Below, piece after piece: positions 48,161 to 58,900 of a DNA stretch of 64,000 bases (positions are counted from its first letter, which is position 1; each line of letters begins with the position of its first letter). The notes under the pieces are model-generated. The model did not search any database and was not told the DNA's origin. It saw only the letters and a list, made by a program, of their open reading frames with translations. The stretch comes from Ligula intestinalis (lineage: Eukaryota > Platyhelminthes > Cestoda > Diphyllobothriidea > Diphyllobothriidae), in the NCBI GenBank assembly GCA_036362985.1, contig JAYGXS010000001.1:22723445-22787444 (forward strand), read 5' to 3'. A program made the translations under genes and the position numbers.

Positions 48161-49589
48161 TATTGTTTAATTAGTTACTTATGACATAAATAAAGAGGCC
48201 TGAATATAATTTATCTAAAGCAAACGTATGCTCACCAATTTCTCTTTTGAACTTTCAAATGCGAACTTTCACAACATCCAAAACTGCCAAACGAAAATAG
48301 GCCGTCACTAAAAGGCGGTCTACTTCGAAACTGAGGCAGCGAACGCTGAAAGTCCACCTACGTTAATTTACCACTAGGTCCATAATTAATTCATAATCTT
48401 GTGATAGCTAGAAACCTTGACTATATTATTCGACCAGCCGATGTATTCCAGCCGCCGCAAAACAACAGTTTTCACACGAAAACCACGTCATCTGCTGCTG
48501 ACTAGTCATCATCAAGCGATAGCCACTGCCAAGTTTCACTGCTACCGGCACAACCAATCAGTAAGCACAAAAACTAAAACAGAGAGCTTACCAAGTTTTT
48601 GATTACTAGATGCGACACGAAGGGCTGTTTGAGTTAGCAGCCACGAATTCTGGGATCAGGCAATTTTTTTCGTCCTACCACTGCCCCCCTGGACCTGTAC
48701 CGTCTGCTCCGAAAAAGTTTTTGTCCTCATCACTCAGAAACCTGGGGCCCAGTCAAGCATCAATGCATGCGAAACCAAGCTGGTAGGATGGTGATTTATT
48801 TTCCAAATTAGATAAGAATGCGTGATTGTGTTGTCTTTGGTTAAAAGCGCTGCAGATTTTTGAGGATAACAACAAACTTTCGAGTGTACCAGCAGGATTA
48901 AAAGACGTCATTTTCCATTGTAGGCCATATAATTTCCAGAAAAGTCTACCTTAAGCAATCTCTCTTGGCTAAAATGCCATCTTAAACTGATCCCAAGGTA
49001 CTTCGACCATGAGTCTGTAAAAATGGACTCCTTAAAAAGTCTACACGGATGAGTGTAGAATTTTAACCTGCTTTTTACATAAAACGAGACGAGAACGTAA
49101 ATACACACGTGTAAGCATTTATTGCTCCGTGTTAAAATTATCTTCAATTTTTTCGTCACTCTCTCCAATTTACCGGTGGAGCGTAGGGTCAGAATAGCTT
49201 ATGGGCTTTCACGAGAGGATATGAAAACGGAAACGCCCCCACCTAATAAAGCTGACCCTCAGCTGAATTCTCTGTCCTGGTCCGATGTCATGTATAGGCT
49301 GGTTCCCTATGAAACTGTCTCTATGAATCATTTCTTGCAATCCAAAAATATTCCTTTGAAACAATTTTCCAAAAAGTCCAGTCAGAGGGTCCTTAAAAAG
49401 GAAAACATGGTTTGAAAGTTGCAGAAATTCCCATCAGAGAATTCAGAAGAGTATTTTTTGAGCATACGTGGCTTTCGATAAATTCTCTTCGGGCTGTTAC
49501 ATTTATATAGGGAGGGGGTACAAAGTGAAATGCTGGTAATTATGTTATCTTAAAACGCAAATTAGTCATGGGGTTAAGGGAGGGGGCGT
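48161..49589. other. Intergenic, nothing recognised
   Basis: No supported feature; open frames at 48908-49168 and 49122-49415 lack recognisable motifs. Confidence 0.45.
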
Positions 49590-50290
49590 GGGGTTGACAG
49601 TAATTAGCCGGTTTAAAGTTGATGAGGGTTTGCTGAGTCCAGACAGGGGATGGGGGGAGTGGGTTGAAGTGGTAGAAAGCGCAGAACGATGCAGGCAGTT
49701 ATGTAGCGGTTGGCCATGCCAAACGGAAGGCTTGCAAGAGGTTCTTTTGCGCGCACAAAACCGGCTTCCGCAACCGAATTGCCATTACTTCTACTGTTGG
49801 TAGCTTGGCGGGACCTTATGTATTACCTTAATGGCTTCGCCGGGGTCCACACGATGTCCGGAGTCAACCATATGCGCCAGGATGAAGCCGTTGGTGCCTC
49901 TGACTTCACCCTTGGCTAGCCATGCAGGGAGGTGCTCTCGTATTCTTTTTGATAAGCGCCGACTCATGTGACTGATATAACCTGCTCCACAGGGGCAAGT
50001 AAAGAAGTAGATACATATAGAAGTGGTCTGAGCTGGCAGCCTATCATTACCTTCACCGTGCAGGACCGGGTTGGTTGAGAATAACACCCGAACTTACGCT
50101 GCTGGGAAGGTTCGTGATACGGCTTGGTTGAGGCGTCTGCTTAGGAGTTCGCTGGCTGTATCCTCTTGAACAGGGACTGTGATGAATAGGGTCCTCTTTT
50201 CCACAGTGGGTGTGGTGGGCTTTGCTTCTCTCTCTTCTCCATCATATTCTTTATGATGAATCTGTCTGGATATCCGTTTTCTCGAAGCGG
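49590..50290 (-). pseudogene. Penelope-like element fragment with GIY-YIG domain (broken)
   Basis: Same family as the copy at 3720-4178. The linker (SELLSRRLNQAVSRTF) is followed by an in-frame TAA at about 50096-50094, then CIYFFTCPCGAGYISH, KRIREHLPAWL and HMVDSGHR, ending VPPSYQQ near 49795. The YIG of the motif has become YIS. 5'-truncated, no reverse transcriptase. Confidence 0.8.
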
Positions 50291-50699
50291 ATCCTGCAGT
50301 TCCTAGAGCTCCATTTCAATGGCGTCTGCCAAGCAGATTTTTCTGGTTCCTTGCGTTAAGCAGTGCACCAAGTTACGTTTCTGTTCGATAGGTACAAAAC
50401 TGTTACAGTGATATTTTGGAGAGCTAGGCGAGCTTCCCATTGTCAAAGTATCGACTGCCGCTATCCATCAGGAGTTTGCACGTCTGGCTGAAATTTTCAA
50501 CCTTAGGCTGAATAAATTTTTTTGCTCGTTCGTTGCCTCGACCCTCCTCCGGATGTTTGCGCACTCTAACGGGCTCTGGTGGGCAACGTTCAACAGGCAC
50601 TAAAATTCCTCGCAACGTGTCATCCCAGCATGGTAGTTGAACTTTGCTGGCAAAGAGATGGGAGACACGAATGGTCAGATCTGGCTCCTTTTTTGCCGT

Positions 50700-50965
50700 C
50701 AGTAAGTTATAGTCAACCCAAGGTGGTACGACACCCGAAGCTCGAATTCCCGACCTATTGTCTAAAAGTTCAACGCTCTAACCACCACGCCAATAGCTTG
50801 TTTTCTTGCCAGTTCCAATGGACAATGGTAGATGAGAGATCCTTGATCGGTTACAGCACTCACTCGTCATGTCTGTCTATCTCTTGAACTTCCCTAACGG
50901 CCGCACAGGGCGCAATGGTAAAGGCAAAATGGCCTTACTGACAAAGATGAGGAAGACCGGTATGG
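50700..50965 (-). repeat. Probable SINE family 1 copy
   Basis: Minus strand: GCGTGGTGGTTAGAGCGTTG (box A), GGGAATTCGAGCTTCGGG (box B). The tail-like CATCTTTGTCAGTAAGGCC at 50935-50955 lies on the same strand but upstream of the head, so this may be two overlapping fragments. Confidence 0.4.
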
Positions 50966-51064
50966 CCACTGGCGTAGATGCACACAAAATAAATCGGAGT
51001 AGGCGACCTCGTTTTAATTTCTAAACAGAGAGAGAAATATTATTTAGGATAATATACCTTACGG

Positions 51065-51780
51065 TCAATACAAGCGAACATGCGAGCCCCAGGAAGTAAT
51101 TGAGAAGAAATAGACGTGGTCGCTGGGACCAGAATTTTGTTTGATTGACGCTTAAAAATCCACCACGGATCCTTAGTCAGTGGCAAGAGGAGAAACGAGT
51201 AATTCACGCACAGGGAGTTGTCGTATTTATAGGATTCAGTCACCATCTTACTGCACACTAAAGGCAATTAATGACTTCCCTATCGAGGATAATTTTCCGC
51301 TTGTTCACTAATTTCTTGATGGCTGGCCTGCGGGCCTCGACTTACTGATCGTTCCCGTGGTGGATTTGCGCGTGATGATTGCTCGGCCATCTGGCCCCCT
51401 GATTCCAGAGTTAGACGACGCGTTGGCCAGTGTGTTCCCTAAGAGGCGACTTGCTTCGGCGAAATTGAGCCCCAAGACCGAATATGGATTGAGTAGGTTG
51501 TTGCGCTTTTTTCATAGAATGGGGACCCGTAAACCATAACTCAAGTTATTCAGGACGCACACGCTTGTCACCTCTTGTGAGAATGTCGGACTCATAAAAT
51601 GTGAATGTGTAATCGGTTCTCGTTGAATGGGCCGAAACATTAGAATGGTTATAACTTCTCCGCACTGCTGCCGAGTGTTTGGAGATTCGCGTCTTGATAC
51701 GCCTTCCGGTTTCTCGGACGTAGTTGTTTTGTCCTCAACAACACCAGATCCTATAGACAACTCCAAATGTTTTTTTTTAC
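51065..51780 (-). pseudogene. Penelope-like element 3' part: decayed GIY-YIG and terminal region
   Basis: On this strand, 51740-51540 encodes NYVRETGRRIKTRISKHSAA, a GIY-YIG core like that at 26.8 kb (NYVGETGRLLRTRMAEHAAV), with the Gly of YVG changed to Arg. It is followed at 51150-51185 by the degenerate hammerhead-like block and then GCTGGGACC...CTCGATTGTC-type terminal sequence reaching about 51065. The order endonuclease, ribozyme-like block, 3' end matches the copy at 26.1-26.95 kb. Confidence 0.7.
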
Positions 51781-52009
51781 CGTGGCAGTGGGTCTTTGTT
51801 ATAATTATCTGATGCCTAACGGTTGTCTCCGGTCACTTCCGCACTAAGAGGCTTTCTTATACGAATAACATCCAGAAAATGAGGTGCTAGCACGTAGCAT
51901 TTTCAAAAGTAAGTGGCTTTGAGGGGGGCATCTGGTCTCCTTTGTCTACGAGAGTTTACAAACAAGCTTCTTCTCTGTTATTACAAAAAAGATAATCATT
52001 AGGGGGGGT

Positions 52010-52400
52010 TGGCAGATTTCAATAATTCAGTTGAGCCAATTGTAAAAAATTCGTTGCCTCAGTGAGATTCGAACCCACAAAACAGGGAAGGCTTTTATAC
52101 ATCCAAACTCTACCATTGAATTACGAAGGTACGCCGAAGCTTTAAAATTTAATCGCGCTATGTTGATTTACCCGCCCATCCTATTGCTCGTATGGAATCC
52201 ATCATTACGGATAAAGTAAGTTGACTGACCAGGCAGGACTTCATCTGGAATCCACCAGAATTACTACTTAGCTCACTTAATTATTAAGAGGGAATAATTC
52301 AGTTGACCAAACTCTGAAAGATGCATGTCCTTGGCGGTAATTGAGCTCACACAACAGGGCAGGCTTTTACACATACTGATTGCATACCGAGTATGCGAAC
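52010..52400 (-). repeat. tRNA-derived SINE (family 2) or tRNA pseudogene, plus fragment
   Basis: Minus strand 52140-52052 contains AATTCAATGGTAGAGTTTGG (box A), GTGGGTTCGAATCTCAC (a complete T-arm) and TGAGGCA. The acceptor stem does not pair well, so this is not a functional tRNA. It is followed by TTTTTTACAATTGGCTCAAC, the family tail. A second, weaker piece is at 52300-52395. Confidence 0.55.
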
Positions 52401-55400
52401 CAAAGCCCTAAATAATTAAAAAGATGGTCATTCTGCAGGTTTCCTATAAAATCGCCGCTTGTTCCTATCTTAGGATTGATGCAATATTACTTCGTCGATT
52501 TGGAGGTAAAATTGGCCATTCTAATTTTCTCCACCATGAATACTGCTTATTGCTCATCTGTTGCATTATAGTCACTACAATTTATAGTACAGGGACGATG
52601 AGTACTAATTAAAAACATACATTAACCGACTTTTTTCCATGGTGTTCGCTATGTTTTTTTGACTGCACTTTTGTGCTTTAATGAGCCACGGTTACCTTTC
52701 GGATGACGTTTTGTCATTTTTTTCTAACTCTCTTCCCTGTGAGGGAAGACGCAGTTATACCCCCGGATCGGGCTGCCGAGCTATCCTAGGTGGCTTTCGA
52801 ATTGCATGACAGATCAATTTTTGAATTTGATATCAACCCAAATTATCTTTGGTAACCTAGACGATCTTTATAGCCCTTTCATAAAATCTTTCGTTTTTTA
52901 TGTGGGGAGGGGAAGGTGAAATAGAAGAAAGTGGATACTGTATGGTGAGCCCAACATGGGCTACCATCATCCGGTTGAGCCCGCCAATGTAAAGGATTAT
53001 AAGGATGCTTCTGCCAAATAGCCCATATCTTCAGATGAGTGCTGGGTAACGTCCTAGTCTCGCGGGAAACATTTCTGAGCAAAATAGGTTCAGTAGTCAA
53101 AATGTTATCGCTTCAGTTTGTAGCCCCCGCAGGACACCTGAGGCACCAAATTATATTTGAATTTTTCTTTTTTCCTATGTTTATTACTGCTTCAAGTTTT
53201 AGATGCCCTCAAGGATCCACTTGATTAACAAGGGCTCCCGTGATAACTGCTACTTATAATTTGTCCTTTTGAAACATCGTAAGCACCTTTGACTGGGTAA
53301 CCAGATCACCCCATTTGACGGCCTTTATTTCAAGCAAGAGTGCGGCGCAGCTTGAATTGGAATGCGGTCCTACCCGTTCTTGGATATATTTCTCTGTTAC
53401 AACTTCAACAATTTCGGTTAAATTATTGTCATCTTGAGCTCAATGTAAGTCTAAAAACAGTAATCAACTCAAAAATGAAACTGATAGGTACTTTAACAAG
53501 CGAACCCAGAATATTTTTTTCTGCTTTTATGCATTCCGGGGAATATTCGAAGTTGGGAGTGGCTTCAATTTCTCTGGTTGGAAGCTTTACGGATAAAAAA
53601 TGCGGACGGGAACACCCAACACTTCGGTACTAAAAATGGTTCTGCGGAAAATGTAAAGTACAAATGTTGGGATTCTGTGGTGAGCTTAGGTTGTAAAGTT
53701 ACCGCTGTCCGTCCTTATACACTCCAGCGGAATCTGGAAACACAGAAACGATGACTGGTGTGGACCTCTATGTGCCTTAGTTCGACCATCGTAATCGATG
53801 ATGTCCATCAAGTGCAAAAGTGCAAGCACGGCGACTGTAGCTAGATATAGTGGAAGTAGACGCGCAGCCATCTACCCCACTCTAAACACTCTCCCCGCTT
53901 TAACTGGTGACAATGCAAAGTCTAGATGGCCGAACAGGAATCAGACATATGCCGCTATCTCCAATGCAGTTAGAATCATCACCTACTTTAGTCTTAAGTG
54001 ACAATAGCCTTTTGCGCTGGTACTACGACACTACCTACCCTCACCCACCTACAGTAGGCACTCAGAAAGATTTGAGGAGTCTAGGATTTATATTACTTTA
54101 GCTAGCGTTATTACTGCTACCTCTATTGTTGTATCTGAATGATTGCAGTGCTGGTACTATTACGTGCACTATAATATGGTCAGGAATGGCACCAATTGGA
54201 GTCAGATCTGGGCCCGTGTTCCCTCGATCTCAAGTAGGAGTAGGGACCTGGGCCCCTATACCTGGCAGGGGGAATAGGGACGCTCCACCCAAAGTTGCAT
54301 TGTGCAGTAATCTAGAATGGATAAATACTCACGTGTCCCGACCTTTATACTATCCTTAACGTACACCTAGAGCGCACTATTAATCTTAACCCTACAACTG
54401 AACCTCAACTTAATCTGAACGGTAGTCTTATGTTTCCTGTATATCCGCGCAATGAGAGTCGTTTTGAGGGGTTCTTGTTTTCATGTCATGTTACGGGGAC
54501 CAGATATATCATCCATACCTTTAAGTTTTACGTCATTTTCACCTGCTGGAGACCTGAGGAAAACCAGTTTGCAGTATTTCTACTACATCAAGAAGCAGTT
54601 AACTTTCGGAACACATTTCCAAGATTAATTTCAAATATTAACGGTGACTATTTTACTTTGGCGCATACTTAGGGATTCGAACCCCTCAAATAATGACAAA
54701 AAAGTAATAACTGCATAAAATCAGACAACAATAAGTGTTATTTCTGGCTGAACAAGCTTTAAATCTTCCAGGTCCTTTCTCCAGTGAAAATCTTGTCCGA
54801 CATATATATATATATATATGGTTGTCTTCCTCTCTTCCGAAGTCTGTCCCCCTTTCTGTGAGCCGTGTGACCGTGTTCCTTTCCTTTCTCAAATGCTGGC
54901 GGCCCTCCCGTGTTTACCCTTGTCCCTCAATTGCACACGACTGCCTTCAGCCCCCGGGTCAGCTCCCTTGTTTGTTGTCATTTTTTCACGCTCTGATGTC
55001 AGAGACAGTCAGTTCGAATCCCGGATATTAACTTCCGTGAAATGACTTTGTGATTGAGCGCCGGTTGTCTGTCCCACCACCCCCCTCCCTTCGTTACACG
55101 GTTAATCCGAGAACTATTAGTCCACCTCCCCCGCGAACAACCTGCGCGCGAGATAGACGTGGCCATCAAAGGGCCCCTTCGAAACCCCCGCCGCTGTTCA
55201 CAAACCCTTTTTTTCTTTTTTTCGCGCTGATGTTTCAGACCGATTCTGAGGCCATATGAATCTGCCGTGATAAAATTATCTGATGCAGACTTCCTAAGGA
55301 GCTTTGGCCCAAGTCATCTGCATACATGTATCGACAAAAACCATGAAGCTTATTCACTGCGTAGGTCGGACCGTTTCTATTTAGTTAAATTCTGTGTACA

Positions 55401-55564
55401 GGAATGAAACAGTTTTACGAATTCAAATTCCGCTAGTCGAATTCTGTTTTACAGGAAAAAGGGACCTGACTAAACAGACTAGCGACTGCACAAAATCGTC
55501 TCTTTTTTAAGTCGGTGGTCACAAGATTGAAGTTTTGCCTAGTTTAGTGGCCCATAATTTGATA
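52401..55564. other. Intergenic between the two convergent genes, nothing recognised
   Basis: No supported gene. Contains the (AT)n microsatellite at 54801 and a C-rich stretch at 55060-55200. Confidence 0.5.
54801..54820. repeat. (AT)n microsatellite
   Basis: About nine AT units. Confidence 0.9.
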
Positions 55565-55745
55565 CGCAAAAGTCATTTCAACTAAAAATACGACTTCTTC
55601 GTAGGGGCTGCGGTGCAAAGGACGTTGTGAAGACCATTCATCGTATATATAGCCCCAATACCCAGTAAAAGCAGGGAAGTTTAAGAACCAAAGGACACGA
55701 TATATATCCTTTATTAGGTTTATTAAACACGGTAAAGGTTAGTGA

Positions 55746-55901
55746 CTACTTTTCGTGTTCGTGTTCGTGTTCAAATGATTCGTGGGAGTCTTCTCGCAGG
55801 CTCTGGTGATCATTCCAGATTTCATTGAATGCTGGCAGGTACGATCCGGCCGTGAAGACTGCAATCGCCTTGTCCGGCCTTTCCACTGATTTGAGATATT
55901 T
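55746..55901 (-). CDS. Gene B exon 9b (distal alternative last exon)
   Basis: A second copy of the terminal exon, with acceptor TTTTGTAG and 51 residues from KYLKSVERPDKAIAVFTAG to a His-Glu tail (FEHEHEHEHEK is the general form; this copy has EHEHEHEK), stop TAG at 55746-55748. Across the shared part it differs from 9a at about 12 bases, mostly third positions, and only three residues. AATAAA motifs on this strand at about 55710-55724 would terminate it. Which copy is used, or both, cannot be told from sequence. Confidence 0.78.
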   Translation of the reverse strand, partial: KYLKSVERPDKAIAVFTAGSYLPAFNEIWNDHQSLREDSHESFEHEHEHEK

Positions 55902-58900
55902 CTACAAAACAAGACAATTTTATAAATGAGCACCGTTGCAGGGAAACTTCAAAGAGACTGCCTTCAGTCTCATTTAGTCTGCTTGGTAATTTGAGGACCT
56001 GAATATACGCACAACCAAACGGATTACACCTTGCAGCGGAAAGTGACATACGTGTTTGATGTTGACCTAATATACCAGCCCATGGTTTGATAATAGGAAG
56101 TCGTGTTCATCTAAGAAATATGACGTATTCGTAAAATTTTTACTGGAAGTGACACTCTAAGACGAACTAGCTGTGTGTTGCTGCAAACCCCAGTGTAAAC
56201 ACCTAAGTATGAGTATGAAAAGACACGAGAAATATCTTTTATTAAGTCGACTAATCATTGTTAAGATTTATGACTACGCTATGATTAAGGACTAAGCTCT
56301 GGACCAGGTCTCCAGGGAATCCTCACGCGACAACGAGGGGGCGTCTTCTTGACTGCCCATGGTCCGACTGTGGTGTTCATGTTCAAATGATTCGTGGGAA
56401 TCTTCTCGCATGCTGTAGTGATCATTCCAAATTTCATTGAATGCTGGCAGATACGATCCGGCAGTGAAAAATGCAATCGCCTTGTCTGGCCTTTCCACTG
56501 ATTTCAGATATTTCTACGAAATAAGACAATTTTATAAATTAGCACCCTTGCAGGGAAACTTCCAAGAGACTACCCTTAATCTTAGCTATTCTGATTGGTA
56601 ATTCGAGGAGCTGAATATACGCATAATCAAACGCATGACATCCAGCAGCAGAAGTGACGTTGGCGTTTAATGATGTAGGTGAATTACGGCTGAAGGCTGG
56701 TCCAAGCCCGCTTTGAAATCCTGCTCGGCTGGCCTTTCGGGTGGCTACGCAGGTAAAATTAACAAATGATTGATAAATATACACAAGTTGTGATTGTTAT
56801 TCGCAGCCAGTCAGTCAGTGTCACTATGAGACCCTTTTGTGGTATTCGAGGTTGGAGCTGCATACTGGAGCGTGCATGCTGCATCTTGCAATCCGCCAGT
56901 TTAAACGATAGTGTGTAGGAGCCTGCCCACCCTAGAGCTGCCTGCTCTATCAACGTGGCCAGTGAATCGGTTTTTGGCGCACCGCTGATTACTGGTCCAC
57001 ACTGGACTCGCCTCGCCACTTGTTCTGCCTGATCTACGAAGCGTGAATTGGCAGTCAAGTACTAGATCAGTTAATCGATTTTGCATACCGTTGATTACTG
57101 ATATGCGCCGGATTTGCTGTCAGCGCTGGCAGAAACACACTTCACACTAAACCAATTCAACAGGCAAGGCGAAACTCACTCGGCCTTTCATCCAGGTGCG
57201 TGACGGACGCCAGGCTGCGGCACTCTATCTCGCTCTGATGGTCGGACTCCACCCTAGGCCGACTCAATCCTGTTAATTCGTCTCCCACTTATTCTGTACA
57301 GAATATAATCTCCTTCTACCTTGGCTTCTACGACTTCTATCTTCTTCTACGGAACCGGACCTGGAAGATTGCAGTTGTACGGGTTCAGCCGGCTTAGCCT
57401 TAACTCCTTTTGCGATAAGTGCGTTTCTCTGTGAGATGTGAATACGGCTCCGGCCGCCTGTGTCCCAGCCCACCTGCGGTCTTCAAGACCATATCCTCAC
57501 AGTGGGCACAGATGGGCAAAGAAAATAGGGATTGAAGAAGATGACTCGATCGCTGGGACATTACTATTATTTGCCTGACTTTTCGAGATTCCTCGCGGAT
57601 TCGCCCTGAGAGACATAATCAGAGAGCAGTAGCAAATGCGGGTCAATGGTCAGTGTGGTGACTGAAAGGCGGATCTATTCATGCCCAAGTTACCGTCCTT
57701 GCACAAACTTGCGGCTTACAATGGCCATCGTCGAAATTGACGGTCGCACTGTTGTCTGACTGACAACTGAGTCACACCTAGTCAGTGCACTGTGCAGGGG
57801 CTTTCGTGTTACAACATTCCTACTACCGAATGAAATATGCACATGTGAAACATTGGGATGCAAACTCCTGCACACAGCAATGACATGGTAAAAATTTCGA
57901 ATTCTTACCGCCGCTTCGTCCCAAGCACTGGCCGCTTCATTTTTCGAAGCACCTGGACCGATGAAAACATAGAGTACGCGCAAAGTTTCGACAAAGGTGA
58001 CGTCGTTTTCATTGATACCGTCACGGTAGATCTTGCCGCTGTAGACCTTTGTCAGAATCAGTTGGCCTGTTTCGTCAGAGAGACTTTATTGAGAGAAAGA
58101 AAAGTGAAGTAAGGTTTGCGTTTCGCTGTTGGTTAGCAATTCTGCGAAAAAGGCATTGACCATTCTTACTATGTTCTTGTTTATTCATTCGGATAAAAAG
58201 TGATTTCGGAAAGCCTTCAGCTGTTTGCTCAAATCATTCGGGGTCGAGAATAGTAATGACTACAGTTTGTGATAGTAGTCATCGTCTGCGGGATCTACAA
58301 AGCACGTGTCCTCAAACTGGAGCTAACTGGTAGCTTTTAACCGGCAGTGACCGAGACTCACCCTTTCTTCTTCCGCTTCCGGGGATAATGAAAGGAATAT
58401 ACATTGCCTTGGAATGGATCTGACAAAACAAAGGGAGACAGGAAGGGCAACCTCTGGCTTGTTAGCCGTCATCAGTCAGTCATACCCATGCCATCCTTTC
58501 CTCATAGTCAGTATGTGACTGCCTGTGTTAGTTATACTGTGACTGCCTACGCGGACTCTAATTGTGAGCTCCTAAGCGAAGCGGACGTATTTGTTCCCCT
58601 ATCAAATTGGCGAAGCTCATATATTTATACATTGGCTTGTCTATTATTATGAATTTACAATCATTTTGCGCAAGCTCGGTATAAGCTCAAAAGGCCCGTC
58701 CACTAATAATTAAAAACGGCTTGCATTTTTTAATGTCAGCTTCTGATTTCATGAATAAGTGCCTCATCAATGAGAAAGGAAACCCTCGCACTATATTTCT
58801 AAACGCCCATTTCCTAAAGTTTGTTACTGAAAGAAGACGCATATGCCTACATATATATAACCTGCCTGCTTCGAAATACGCAGCATTTGGTATATCTGCT

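Larger units (their letters stand above)
55565..56690. repeat. Tandem duplication of gene B's terminal exon (about 612 bp unit)
   Basis: Two head-to-tail units cover roughly 55565-56075 and 56094-56690. Homology extends past the exons into the preceding intron (shared GACAATTTTATAAAT, GCAGGGAAACTTC) and the 3' flank, where both carry their own AATAAA. Exon offset between copies is 612 bp. Non-coding flanks look clearly more diverged than the coding part. Confidence 0.85.

Noticed and set aside
52052..52140. Functional tRNA gene
   Set aside because: The T-arm is intact but the acceptor stem does not pair and the anticodon region is too long; it fits a tRNA-derived SINE head better.
58320..58400. 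Alternative position for gene B exon 7
   Set aside because: A CG|GTTAAA donor is present, but the upstream sequence is a PLE-type terminal fragment and gives no linker-like protein. The exon at 58921-59009 has better splice sites and a family-like motif.
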